From: Selaginella moellendorffii
Taxonomy: Eukaryota > Streptophyta > Lycopodiopsida > Selaginellales > Selaginellaceae
NCBI RefSeq assembly: GCF_000143415.4
Contig: NW_003314267.1
Span: 3,489,858-3,553,857, forward strand
DNA length: 64,000 nucleotides
Direction: 5' to 3'
Position 1 is the stretch's first letter. The number at the start of each line of letters is the position of its first letter. The notes beneath the pieces are model-generated. The model worked only from the letters and a program-made list of their open reading frames with translations. It did no database searches and was not told the DNA's origin. Of this stretch, positions 20,678 to 32,834 are shown piece by piece. A program made the position numbers and the translations under genes.

Positions 20678-21556
20678 CTACTTTAAACATTTTTTATGAT
20701 TATTAGTTTTTGTATCCCATATTACATTATGAGGTGTAACTGAATTATATATTACAAAGTTACAGTCGTTCTGCATAATAGAATATGTGAAAATAAAACA
20801 ATTTACACAATAATATCCTATTGACCATAAAACTTCTTTTTTTTCAGAATATAATACAGAATTTCCATCAATTTGAGTTTTCCAATAACATAACTCAAAG
20901 TAATCTTCAGAATTATTAGATTTCCATAAGAGATTTGTACCAGAATAAAGGGAAGCCTTACAATTTGATTCAATAAAAAATATATTTTTACCATTTGAAG
21001 AAATTAACATTTGTCCCTTAAAAAGTATATCATTATCAAAACCAGCATTTAAAGTATTTTTTGCAATATAACATTTATTTGGCAGTGACATCTTATAAAT
21101 ATATGTGTTAAAATTATTCATAGATATCGTATGATTGTTACTGAACCATAAAAGAAAATTATATTCAAGTATATATTTCTTACCCACAATTTTACAAGAC
21201 TTTGAGCCTGTTTCAATCATAAGTCTTTTATTTAGATTTAAGTGGTCTCCAAAACCTTTTTTGAGTACCAAACCAACAACAGTATGACTTTCTTGTAAAC
21301 ATGTTGATGGTATTAAATCAATTCTTTGAATTTTCACTGCAACAGCTCCTCTGTCAAAATCTACATAGGTAAGATCATTATAATTTGGGGGATAATCAGT
21401 ATATGTATGAATTCTTTTGATAAGTTTCTGAAAACCATTTTTTATAATAAGATTCATCTCACTTTCGTAAAATGTATTATTTTCTCCCCATTCAATATAT
21501 CCTATACAATAAATATTACTAACAAAAAATATTAGGAAATTACAAATAAAAATCAT
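20678..21556 (-). CDS. Secreted GNA-type (bulb-type) mannose-binding lectin-like protein, 292 aa
   Basis: The single-exon frame starts at a true ATG (21554-21556). Residues 1-18 are hydrophobic and look like a signal peptide, so the product is probably secreted. The first 150 residues (YIEWGENNTF..., YVDFDRGAVAVKIQR, GSKSCKIVGKKY) match no domain I recognise. The C-terminal half shows the B-lectin pattern: MLISSNGKNIFFIESNCKAS, LYSGTNLLWKS, CYWKTQIDGNSVLYSEKKEVLWS, and IMQNDCNFVIYNSVTPHNVI. The usual QxDxNxVxY sugar sites are only partly kept (QIDGNSVLY good, MQNDCNFVIY shifted), so sugar binding is uncertain. It is intronless and strongly AT-rich. The paralogue at 48560-49429 keeps the same length and architecture. 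Confidence 0.7.
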   Translation of the reverse strand: MIFICNFLIFFVSNIYCIGYIEWGENNTFYESEMNLIIKNGFQKLIKRIHTYTDYPPNYNDLTYVDFDRGAVAVKIQRIDLIPSTCLQESHTVVGLVLKKGFGDHLNLNKRLMIETGSKSCKIVGKKYILEYNFLLWFSNNHTISMNNFNTYIYKMSLPNKCYIAKNTLNAGFDNDILFKGQMLISSNGKNIFFIESNCKASLYSGTNLLWKSNNSEDYFELCYWKTQIDGNSVLYSEKKEVLWSIGYYCVNCFIFTYSIMQNDCNFVIYNSVTPHNVIWDTKTNNHKKCLK

Positions 21557-22063
21557 TAATACACTAAAATAAAATTTTAAACTATTTATAGTATCATTTC
21601 TTCTTTATTATGCATACATGTGTCTTTATAGAATATATAGTTAAATAAAATTGTTGTGCGTTGCGTGGCAGCAACGCTTGGTTTGCTTTTGTTTTTAAAT
21701 ATTTTTTATTATGATATATAATTTGTTATGATTTGTCCAATATGCAATTCCTGATATTTTATATATTATATCTTTCCATATATGATCTGTTAATTTTGTA
21801 TTACGTGTATTGTGTTTTATTATTTGTATTTATCCTTCTTTCTCCATTATTGTTTGAAGTGGTTTTGCTTCTTCTTTTTGGTAGTCAATATTAAAATATT
21901 TTGTAATTATTACTGGTTTTTATTATCTATTTTCTGTATATATTTTTGTAGTCTTTTAATGAATATTTTTATATTTGTTCCAGGTTTTCTGTGTAAATTT
22001 ATTATCTATAATTTTTTTAATTTTTTCTAGTGATACATATGACATTGCCATTGTTTCTGTTTT
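21557..22063. other. AT-rich intergenic, nothing recognised
   Basis: This is the upstream region of the lectin gene and the 3' flank of the Helitron remnant. I found no coding or repeat signal. Confidence 0.5.
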
Positions 22064-23560
22064 TCAATGTTCTACTATTTCTGATTTGTAGTCATTTGTA
22101 TCCAATATTGCTACATGTGGGGGTTGTTCATGTATATATGATTTATATTTAATAAAATATACATCCTCATGTTTTTGTGCTCTTACTTCTTGCATACATA
22201 TTATATCTGATGTTAATAATTGTGAATCACTCTTTATATCTTCTTGATGTGCACTAATAGATCTTGTATTTAGAACTTGTATAATTGCTTGGTTAGCCAT
22301 TTTTTCTTCTTGTAAATCTATTAAATCAATTTGCCATGATGCTTCTGTTGTCATTCTTATTATTTCTTTAGCTGCATCTTTATTGATTTTAATATGTTTA
22401 TGTTCAATTGGTCTATATAAATGTATACCTTTTAGTGTTTGTGCTCTTGATAATTCTTGTTCTAGATATTTTGTCATATCCTAATTGCATAACTATTGAT
22501 CCTTGTGCTCTATGTATTGTTCTTCCTGCAATGGTTGTAATGGAAATTAGGTTCTACTTATAACATAATTTTTATTTTTAGTAATATTTATTATTCTTGT
22601 TATTTTTTTCATTGGTGTCCAGTTTTTTTCATTATTTTTCTTTATTGTTATGTTTTCTTTAGCTCTTGTATTTTCACCTGTTTTTATATTTGGGAATTCT
22701 ATCCACATTATTTGTTCTTCTTCAATCTGGGTTACATCTTGTAATACTCCATCTGCTCCATTTATTAATACATCTTCTATTGCTATATTTTGTGTTATTT
22801 CAATTGCTATTTTCTTTTAAAATGTAATATTTTATATAGTCCTTGTGTTTTTCTTGTGTGATCTGGCAACGTGAAATGTGTAGGACAGGAATTTCCATAT
22901 TTGTCTTGTGCTTCTATAATTATATCTTTACCTTGTATGTGTTGTATTATTTTTTTTATTATGTTCTCTTACTTGTTCATTAGTTGCAAATATAGAATAA
23001 TATTCAGTGTTATATGTATCTGTAGTGACTTGTTTATTCTAGCACTTTATCTATTTGTTCTCCTATTTTAAATCTTTTATAAAGAGTATATAATCTTTTT
23101 GCCTCATTATTTCAGTAAGTTCATAGATTTTAAAATTATTTTTCCATGGGTTGTGTCTTTAGAAGTGAGGCCATGGTGCATTTTTATAAACTTCATTGAG
23201 CTTCTGAATTTTGTTTGAATCAACTAGTGGCAAAAATAAAGTACCTCCAAATGTTGCTAAATCACCTGATACACTCATGATTTTCATAATATTAAAAAAT
23301 AAAAACTTTGGCATATATCCAGCATATAAATCTGGTACAATATGATGATACTGCTCTTCATGCTCCAGATGCATATAGAGCTGTGAAAAATATCTTAGAA
23401 ATAGAAAATTAATTAGGAAAAAACATTACCATAGTTACATCCAAAGGATTATCAGAAAAAGCAATCTTTATTTTAGGAAAAACACTAGTGTTGATTACAA
23501 CAGCATGTATAGCTTGTGGATAAACTCTAGTAGCCATTAAAGAGTTGTGGATAAACTCTA
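22064..23560 (-). pseudogene. Decayed Helitron/Helentron: Pif1-like helicase plus AP-endonuclease-like tail
   Basis: Reading leftward with frame breaks: MSVSGDLATFGGTLFLPLVDSN (helicase FGG...LPxV region) and YELTEIMRQKDYI. Next come IIIEAQDKYGNSCPTHFTLP, ITQNIAIEDVLINGADGVLQ (the NIxxxDGxxNGAxG motif), IWIEFPNIKTGE-like text and AGRTIHRAQGSIVMQLGYDK (helicase TIHxAQG). Then SRAQTLKGIHLYRPIEHKHI (C-terminal SRxxxLxGlhl) is followed directly by IQVLNTRSISAHQEDIKSDSQLLTSDIICMQE. That last piece looks like the N-terminus of an AP-type endonuclease, as in Helentrons. The Rep domain was not seen. Confidence is high for helicase and moderate for the Helentron subtype. Confidence 0.65.
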
Positions 23561-25387
23561 GTTGGCTGTAATCTTAGTTTAACATCAAAATCATCTATAA
23601 TTTGAATGATAGAAGAATCTGTAATATAAAGAACTTTTTCTGAAATTCCATGGTGGTAAACTGGGTTTTTCTGTTGTTCAATCCATCTGAAGTGAGAGAA
23701 TTAAAATCTTGTTAATTTTTTTCTTAAATTACAAATCTTGTAAGTGAGAAATATTTGCCAACCATAAATTTATTATATAATCGCACACACATGGATGAAT
23801 CGCTATATATAGTTAAAGTTTGCAAGCCATGCATATCTGTACAATCCATTATATAAGTTAAGTATTTTGCACTTCATAGAGTGTTCTTTGCAAGATGAAG
23901 TTTATAAGTTTCATACCTAGGCAAAAAGCAAATCAAAACTACAAAAAAAAAAGGATTTCAAAACCATACGTAGATAAAATCTTCAACTCAAGAATCTTGG
24001 TTGAATTTGCTTTTTCAAAGACAAGTGATGCAATAGTGGCTTTTAGGATGGTCAACTTTGTCCTCTTTGCTTGTGAAATTACAAAACCAAAAAGAAATAA
24101 ATCAAGAAATACTAAAGAATAAAGAGAAAAACCAAACCTTCATAAGAATTTGTTTCTGTTGACATATCCTCAACGGGTGATGACTGAACAATATCCATAG
24201 CACAATCCTTTTCATGCACTGACTCTCCTCATTGTAAACATCCTTGCCAAATACTTCTCATCATCGTCCAAGCTGAAGCTAGAAGCAACATGACTCCACT
24301 CCTCGGCTGCTACAATCTCCCTCCGTCTGTCGCTTTAAAAAAGAGGAAGGAATAGGAATAGAAAGATTGTCATTTGCGTGGACTCAAGCATCCAAGTCAA
24401 AGCCCAGCATTAATGTCATGGTTTCCTCCAAAACTCAAGGTTTGGTCACTATCCATCAATTGAGCCTCAATTTGCTCTTCCCAACAACTCCTTTTTGAAA
24501 AGACTCTCCCTCCTCCATTGATCTTTGTTTTCTACCCACTGCCCACTTGCAGCCATATGGAGGAAGATCTAAGCTCCATACATGGATGTGTTCTAGGTTG
24601 ATTGATTGATTCTGGGCAATCAATCAGTACTACTGTGGTGGGTTTCTGATCCTGGATCGTGGCTCTCAACTCAAACCTCCAGGGAGAGGCAATCCTCAAT
24701 CAATTCACTAGTTCAAATATGATTTTCTTGACGCTTCCCAGGGACAAGAGCAATCCATTGGAGCCAGTGGAGAACATGGTGGCCAGGAATAACAATAGCA
24801 TCGTGATTGATCTCAAGGGGGCCTTGTTCAAATCCTTGAGCTGGTTTCAATACTTCATGCTTGTCACAATTGAGGCTGGGAGTCCCCCTATGAGCGCTCC
24901 TCCTCTTTTTCATTCTTCCCTTCACGTAGATCACTGGCTGCTTTGTCCATCCAGCCCTGGAGCTCCAGATTCTCTGCTTTATGGTGGTGGCTGGATTGAG
25001 GGCCTTGGTAGTGGAACTTTGAGAGCTCTCTTGCAATTGCCATTCTGGACATAGAACCTAACCAATGCACTTTACATTACATGGTTTCTTTGGCTCATGC
25101 TCCAAAAACCACACATGCTCATGATGATATAAAGTGGTTAGAAAAGTTTATAAATTATAAATATGAAATTAATCTAAATGAATAACCACCATTGGATGAC
25201 AAAATATCATAGAATATTCAAGCATATTCTAAGTATATTCATTACCATCCCAGTCCCCCTACAGGTTTGCTTAAGCAAACCAAAAAGATAGAGTTATTGA
25301 TTACAACACTTGGTTTACTTCTGAAATTTATAAATTCTTTTATATAAATAGTGATCCAAAATCCTTATTTCTAAATTTTGTAGACTT
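23561..25387. other. AT-rich stretch without a supported gene
   Basis: Several short open frames exist but none resembles a known protein or has convincing splice structure. A short direct repeat GTGGATAAACTCTAG occurs at about 23516 and 23549. Confidence 0.5.
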
Positions 25388-25546
25388 TGTGAGGTCCAAG
25401 TGTACAGCTATGATGCCATATACTAATATTAGCATAATGAGATTTTGGTAGCGGTCAGATTGGTTTCAATCTAGACCACTTGCTATTATATATAAAATTG
25501 GTATGCATATTTTCTATATTCCCTTTTCATATCCCATGCCCTCACA
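25388..25546 (+). repeat. 5' LTR of the split gypsy element
   Basis: 159 bp, TGTGAGGTCCAAGTG...GCCCTCACA, followed by the primer-site region TTGGTGGAAATAAAGG. It matches the 3' LTR and the 19.2-kb LTR. Confidence 0.8.
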
Positions 25547-25849
25547 TTGGTGGAAATAAAGGGCACCTTTGATTGTCCCTAAAGAGTGTTTGGATTTGGG
25601 ATTTTTGTTTAAATCTAACTTTTGCATCGTCTAGATTTAGCTTTTTCCATTTCCTTCCTTTTATTTTTTCCTTTTGGGATTTTGGTTTAGATATAGCTTT
25701 TCCATTATCTAGATCTCCCTTTCCTTCTAACTTTTTTCATTTCTCTTCTTTTACTCTTTCTTTTTCATTCATTTTCATGGCAGAGTAATAGTCTCCTTCT
25801 TTGACTTTAGAGTAACAGTTGGTGCAATTACTTAATGCTATGTGATTGC

Positions 25850-26700
25850 AATTGAACAACTAAACTCAATTGATGGTGGCATTTATAGCACGTGGTATAG
25901 CTTTTTCTCTGCTCTTGGTGCCAATCCTTGCGTTCGGCCGGAGTTCTTTTGTGGGAATTCTAGGGATGATGTGTACCATTGGTTTGATCACTTCATAGTG
26001 ATTGCCACATATCATTCTTGGGATGATGTTCGAAGTTTGTGTGAGTTTCCCACGTGTTTCCAAGGGACGATGCTGTAGTGGTACAATGGTTTAAGCGCAA
26101 CCACTTATAGGGATTAAAGAATTCTCTCTGACATCTTCAAACGCATATTCAAATATGCTAATGATTGTGATAATGCCTTCCAACAATTGCATCGTCTTTG
26201 TCAAGGGCCATCTAAGTCGGTGATGCAATTTAGCGTTTGTTTTCGAAGCCTCTTGCTTCGTGTGAAGCCAAATATGTCGGAGTGGATCAAGCTGGGAATG
26301 TTGTGATCAACACTTCGTTAAAATCTTGTCGGACTTGTGCATACACTTGCTCTAGCCACCCTTAATGATGCCTTTTGCTTGGCACAACGTTATGAAATGT
26401 TATCTCTTCCACTTCTTGCTGCATGTCCTTTAGCTCCACTTCCTGTGGGAGATGGTTCTGTTCCAATGGAGGTTAATGTTGCTGCTACTTGAGTTCAAGG
26501 ACCAAGGCAAGGATGTGGTTGTGGCCATGATGTTTGTTATTGGGCGTGTGATGAAATTGGTCACACTTATCAGTGTTATCAGCATTTTCTAGATTGACAG
26601 TCTGGGTAGAGACCTTAGCATCAATAACATCCTGTTAGTGCTGCTGCAATAGAAGGTTTGAACACCAAGATGCATCCGGGAAATGAGGAGTTGTGCGAGT
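25850..26700 (+). pseudogene. Gypsy gag remnant with CCHC-like knuckle
   Basis: Reads VRPEFFCGNSRDDVYHWFDH and VIATYHSWDDVRSLCEFPTC. After stops it gives IFKRIFKYANDCDNAFQQLH and the knuckle YWACDEIGHTYQCYQH. It is collinear with the gag at 18000-18920. Confidence 0.75.
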
Positions 26701-26839
26701 AATGAAAGGACTTTGCTTGAATAAGTCAGTGACCCCTCTATCTTTCTTTCGAGAGCATCATCAAGGGGTTCACTCGGCACTAATTCATCCAATATTTACT
26801 TTTCAAGCTTGTTTTTATAACAAGCAGTCTCCTATTATT

Positions 26840-28182
26840 CTCTCCATGTTAGTTGATACAGGTTCGAGTTTATCTTTTATTGCTCAACCTGTTGCCACAT
26901 ATTGTTGTCTACACTTGTGTCATGCGGCAGAGCCAGTTTTCATTCTTTATGGCAACGGCTTTACACATACATGTGCATACGATAAGGTAAACCTAGTTGT
27001 GCGTGTGGGCAATCTCAAGCTTGGGTTGCAATCATTGTGGGTGGTGCCAAGTCAAGCTTTTGACCTCATCCTTGGTATGGATTGATTGCAACGCAATCAT
27101 GCCAAATGTGACTTTGAGGCTTTTCCCCTTTATCTCATACTTCATATATTTCATCCATTCCTTTTACTTCTATACCTCTTTGTCTTTATACTTCTACCTT
27201 TTCTTCCATTACTTTTGTCTCCCCATTACTTCTCTGTTTTGTTTCGCTCTTCCCTTTTTAGATTCCTCCAACGGTCTTTGTGTTTCAACAGTTACCCAAT
27301 TTATGAAGGAGTATGCTGATCGCTTTGAATTTAACTTATCGTTTGGGGTCAAGATTGCCACACGTCATCATCGTCCAACTGGGGATGTTTGTCCAATCAA
27401 GGTTCATGTTTGTCGTCGGTCACTCAAATAGATCAAGATTTTATGTGCAAATGTTAAGGAGATGTTGAAAAAAGGTGTTATTCAAAAGTTGTGGAGTCTT
27501 TGGGCATATGAATCTCATATTGTGACAAAGCCTGATGGGAGTATTCATTTCTGCATCAATTATTGTCCATTAAATGAAGTGACGATCCCTGGTATGTACC
27601 TTCTTCCTCACATTATTGATCTCTTGGATCGTTTGGGGAAAAGTTGTTAATTCATCAAGCTAGATTTTGCTTTTGGGTACTGGCAAGTATCGATGGCTGA
27701 AGAAGATATTCCTAAGATATGTTCATGATGTTCATAAAGTGTTGAATTAGCTACAAGATATTTGTTTAAAGTTGAATGGTTGAAGTACGTGTTTGGGTCC
27801 AAGGACACGATTTATCTGGGGCATCATATTTCTTGTGAGGGTTTGCAAGTTGATCTTGACAAACTTGTGGCTGTTCTAAAGTTTTTTACTCCGAAGTGTG
27901 TGAATGATGTGCAATGCTTCTTGGGCAAGGTATAGTATCTTAGTTGTTTTATGGACCATCTTTCTGATTGCACTGTACTATTGCGAGCATTGTTGAAATC
28001 ATCAATATCATTTTTCATTTGATTTGTGGACTGTGAGTGAGCATTCATGGATCTTAAAGAGCTATTGATGACTCTTCTATTTTTGGCGTATCTTAATTAC
28101 ACTTGACCTTTCATTTTACACATGGATGCTTTTGATATTAGTTTTGGAGGTGTATTGATGCAAGAGAGCCTGAGTGTGCCTA
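26840..28182 (+). pseudogene. Gypsy protease, RT and start of RNase H
   Basis: Protease MLVDTGSSLSFIAQPVATYC to VPSQAFDLILGMD (26848-27085) is followed by a linker and RT text (ESHIVTKPDGSIHFCINYCPLNE, LLPHIIDLLDRLG). The C-terminal RT/RNase H part (GGVLMQESLSVP) ends at 28182, where the nested element begins. Several stops and frameshifts are present. Confidence 0.8.
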
Positions 28183-29304
28183 TGTAATGCATGTGGTTTT
28201 GACTCTTTATCCTATGGTGATTTACCATAGGATAACACCACGAAGCTAGTGGTGTGGAACCCGAGGTTCAGGGCCTTGGGCCACTGAACAAAGGAATGGT
28301 GCCAAACTCCCAAGCATAGAGCCCAGAAGCGATGGAACCGTATTACCGAGCAACTCTTGAGCGTATAGCCCAAGAAGCGAGGGACAGGAGTATGAAGTGA
28401 CTTGGAATAGTCCTAGAGCAACTAACATCCTAATGCCAGGACTAGCACGCAAAATAGAGCCAAACAGAGTTTAGCGCTATTTTGGCATACTGGTGGCTTA
28501 ATGCAAGGACATGGGTACTCCACTAGCTAATATGGTGTGGAGCTTGGGTTTAGACCCAAGCCAGACACAAAACAAGGACAAGCACACAAGCAGGAGCTAG
28601 ATTATACCTCAAATTGGTTAGCCATGCACGTAAGCGGAAGCTAGACTAAACCTCAAATTGGTTGGCCATGCCTGACCTACCCACTATCCCTACTATACAT
28701 TTGGAACCCCCTATAGCCCCCCCCCCTCTTGAGGCACGCTTTGGGTTTTCACCCCAAGCTTCCCTTAGTATCAAGAGTTAGACTCTGGAACAAGCTCGAA
28801 ACTGACTAAATATGAAATGTTTCTAGACTGCAAATTTGGACACGGGATGAACACCATTATATTTAGAACAATCTCTACATTCTATAGATATGCCAAATGA
28901 GTAAATCTAGATGCTTTCCATAAATAGCATTTGGGACCGAATTGAGACTAACACAAAAGGCATGATAGCGAGGGTGTTTGGTAAACACAGTAAACTATTA
29001 TCTAGCGAATATTGAGGGACCAATTTCAATATCGGAGGGGGTTCTTGATACTAGCAAGTGCAAGCCAATGACTCAAGTTTCTCAAACCAGACCAAGTATG
29101 TTCAGCAAAAAATACATAGGATTCCTACCTTATGTTTATCCAATCTAAGTACATGGTTATTAACTAGTTTCTCAACTAGCTCAAGTGGGAAACTGATAAC
29201 GAGTCTAGCAATACCGACTTCCTACCGTTGTGGCAGTAAGGAAAGAATATATGAAAGGACTAGTCGATAGGTAAATTTCAATACCCAAAGTCACATTCAC
29301 GACA
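28183..29304 (-). repeat. LTR A (3' LTR of the nested element), 1,122 bp
   Basis: On the plus strand it starts TGTAATGCATGTGG and ends CACATTCACGACA. It contains the perfect 11-bp-stem hairpin 28208-28234 and the box CGCTTTGGGTTTTCACCCC next to a C tract. The left flank GCCTA resembles the GCCTG found next to the inverted right LTR end (42063-42067), a probable target duplication. Confidence 0.85.
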
Positions 29305-31445
29305 CTCTCCCCCCCTTAGGGAAGATCGACGTCTTCGTCGATGCATACTCAAGTTTAAACCACCGCCAAGGAAATAACTCCAGAAAAAGTTTATGGTGAT
29401 CACACTATGTGAGAAATGCACTAACTTAAATGAGTTAGGGGTAACCTCTTTGTCTAACGCGGATGCGCTACCAACTCAAACACCTTCTCGCCATCGCCGA
29501 TAAGGAAATTAAGGAAATGACCAATGGAGTTAGCCACCCTTGCTGCTCTGGGTGTCACCTATCTTACAAAAGTGTGATATGCCCCTGCTTGCAGAGACAT
29601 AGAGAAAGAAGCCAGAGACCCCAACCCTCATGAGCAAAGAAACCAAACCTGTCGGTAAGGTTTAGATAGACTACTGTAAATAGGCAGTTAAAATTGTTTA
29701 CATGGTCATGCCCTTTTAAAATAATATAAGGAATATTGACAGAGAGGCAGGTGATGTGACCAGTGGATAGTGTTGGGGGAAGGAGGGGCACCTCCCCTAA
29801 CGTTCGCTCAAACACGAGAAATGCTTCGATGCTCTTTGCAAAATGCCCCCCCCTTGCCCTTGTGAGGCAAGGGTTTATACAAGGAAGATGGGGAATATTC
29901 TAAAGACTAGAATATTCCTTCTCTCTCTCTCTCTCACTCTCTTGGTGGCCATGCCCTAACATGCGACCACAGTGGATCGCGTTGGCTGCAGACGCGCAAG
30001 AACCCGTTGAAGAGTGTAGACTGTACCTCTGCTACTGATGCCAAGTGCTGGTAACTGTGTGAAATAGTAGAAACTGTAGAAAACAAAGTGGAAAAGAAAG
30101 AAAAGAGGTAGGTGTGAAGTTTGGAGACAGGGAGGAAAACCCGGTGGGAAACCCTGTAGTCAAACTGGACCCTGAAGTTGAAGAAAAAGTGCAGAAAAAG
30201 TGTGAAAAGAAGAGGAAAATAGAGGAAAAAGAGTGTGAGTACCCAAAGAACTTAATCCGTACCTGGATTTTGGCTCAGGAAAGTGTAATATGCAAATGCA
30301 GCCTCTTGATAACTTCCGGTATGCTCCAAGGATTGGCCGAATTTGAGAAAGAAAGAGGGGTAGAAGAGGGGATGCGTTGCCCAGTGGTGAAATGATGAAA
30401 GATGGAGTGATATGGTGGAGCGCCAAGATGATGGTGGCACTCTGAAAAGGTAGCCATTGATAACCCCATAGAGTAAGTGTTGACCACTCGGAGTAGCCAG
30501 TAACCCGTAACCAGTAGCTGGGTACCTATAACCGGTAACCACTTGCTCTCGCTCCTACTCCTACGCCTACTCCAGTACCGATATGATGGAGTGATATGGT
30601 GGAGCGCTGAGATGGTGGTGGCACTCTAAAAAGGCGGCCAGTCTGATGTGTCGAACTGAAGAAGTCAGCAGCTGAAAAGGACGGCATAGTTGCTGGGTTG
30701 CCGGTAAAGAGAGGTGGCATGTGTCCACAGAGTGCTGGAGCAGAAGAAAGTGGCGTTGGCTTCTATGGCCTTGCCTAAAGATCCACCTAGGTGCCTTGAG
30801 TGAACAGGTTCACCTGGTTGGAAGAAAGTCACTCCAGAAAAGCTAGTGCGTCGTCGGCAAATGGTCGTCCAATGGTCGGCAAATGGTCCAATGGTCAAAG
30901 GATATCTCAAAAATGGCTCGTCCAAATGAGGTGGTGTCATTTGCTGCTGGTGTAGATATGTGTGTCTGTGGTATGGTGGAAATGTGACCTCAAACGGAGA
31001 TGTGAATGATGGTGAAAGAATGAAAGATGCAAGACGAGCATCTAGAGATAAGTGTGGGCAATGTTGCTGGAAGTGATTGGTGATGGAACTGTGAGTGTAG
31101 ATGTTATGGAATAAGTGAGGGGAATGCGTGGGGTGTAGTAATGGTAAGGGAAGGGCCAAAGAACCTGGAACATAGACCAAGCCACATGAGGAACCTCCAT
31201 ACAAATGGCAATGCAGCCTGAGCGCGAAATCCAAGGCATGGGCCAAGGTCCAATGGAGAAACACCCTCTGAAAGTAAGAAAAATAACCATGAAAGTAAAG
31301 TGAAAGAAAGGAAGAAAAAGAAAAAGAAAAAGAAGAGAAGAGGAATGCCTCACTCGATGAAGCGTTTGAGATGAGAGTGGTTGTGAGCGTGTGGGAGCTC
31401 ACATCCATCAGCATCAACTAGCACATATGCTCCACCTCTGATGTA
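29305..31445 (-). other. Long 3' internal region of the nested element
   Basis: It holds a CT microsatellite (about 29919-29936) and two related 35-bp blocks, GATGGAGTGATATGGTGGAGCG (about 30405 and 30584). There are also repeats of GGTAACC/CCAGTAG type (30490-30540) that recur at 39750-39790. A 250-codon open frame on the minus strand (30665-31417) and a Lys/Glu-rich frame on the plus strand (30114-30395) exist, but neither resembles a known protein. Confidence 0.5.
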
Positions 31446-32834
31446 TCACTGGACAAAGTAGGGGCTGGTCCAGCGAGGGGAGAATTTCGAAAGTGGCGTA
31501 AACTCCTTGAGTAGAACAAGATCGCCATCCTCGAATGGTTCGTTAAACCGCTGGTGATTGATGACTGACTTGATCTTCTGCTTGCCTCGAAGGAGATGTT
31601 TAGTCGTGGATCGTCGCTGTTCTTCCAAGGCAAGAACCTCTAAGTCACGTGCATGAAGCTTGTCCTCATCGCTAAGCTGCATCGCTGCTGCGTATCGAAG
31701 TGAAAGTGAGAGTGATGGCACCTGGATCTCCACTGGAAGCACGGCCTCTGTCCCATAGACAAGGGAGAATGGGGTCACAGAGATGGATGTCTTGAAGGAC
31801 GTCCGAAAGGCCCACAATGCCGTAAGCAAGTGTTCATGCCAACGCCTTGGGTGATCCTCCACAAGCTTTGAGATGACTGTCTTCAATATCTTGTTGCTGG
31901 ACTCTACTTGGCCATTGCACTGAGGATAATAGCTGCTGCTCTTCACGTGCTTGACTTGCAGCTGCTGAAGAAGATGTTGCATCACCTGTCCAAGGAAGCC
32001 ACTACCACGATCGGAAACCAAAACGGCAGGGACTCCGAATCGGCAAATGATGTACTCGTAGACAAACTTTGCTGTAGACTGTTGATCTGCCTATTGTAGA
32101 GGGGTGGCCTCAACCCATTTTGTGAAATAATCCGTTGCCACAATGATGTATCGCTGTCCTTTTGAGCTCGGTGGGTTGATCGAGCCAACGAAGTCCAGTC
32201 CCCACTGGAAAAAGGGACCTGGAGAAGTAATGAGCTGGAAAGGAAGACGTGGAACATGGCTCCGGGGGTTGAACCGTTGGCACTGCTCACATGCCTTTGC
32301 ATAGGCCAAGCTATCCTGGTGAATTCGAGGCCAAAAGTAGCCATGGCACAAGAGGAGCTGTGCCGTGACCCTTCCCGAGAAATGCCCGGCACAAGAGTGG
32401 AAAGCCCGAAGGAGCTCAAGGACCTCGTGTTCCCCCACACACTGCAACAAAACCTCCTGAGAAGTCCTCCTGTAAAGGTGCCCGTCGAGAAGGCAAAACC
32501 CCCGTGCTTGGATCTCCAATGCCTTTTGTTGCACTAGTGAGGAATCTACTAGGAACTGACCTGAATCTAGGTACATTGCAACGTCCTGTAATGCTGCTGG
32601 GACCACAAAGGAAGTAGCTTCAGCAACCAGGAACTCACTTGGATCCATCACACGCTTCCGCCGCATGTGAAAACTGGGTTGGAACTCTTGGATGGTCACA
32701 ATCCAAGATAAAGTACAAGGACTATGAATCGGTCGCTGTAGAAGAAAGGTTAGAACATTAAAATAGACATGGAAATGGATACGGGCTCCAGCAAGAAAGT
32801 GATGAAAGCGCTCCAAGGTATAAACAACAGCCAC
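31446..32834 (-). pseudogene. Integrase of the nested Tat-like element
   Basis: The zinc-binding part (H near SCAGHFSG, CEQCQRFNPRSH) is followed by core Asp in FFQWGLDFVGSINPP and TDYFTKWVEATPLQ. There is one in-frame TAG near 32095, then the second Asp in LVSDRGSGF and the Glu in YYPQCNGQVESSNK. The C-terminal part ends FEDGDLVLLKEFTPLSKFSPRW. The DDE triad is intact; the stop is the only obvious lesion. Confidence 0.85.

Noticed and set aside
30665-31417. 250-codon minus-strand frame as an env-like gene
   Set aside because: No signal, domain or relative could be recognised; it lies in the long 3' region of a retroelement with biased composition.
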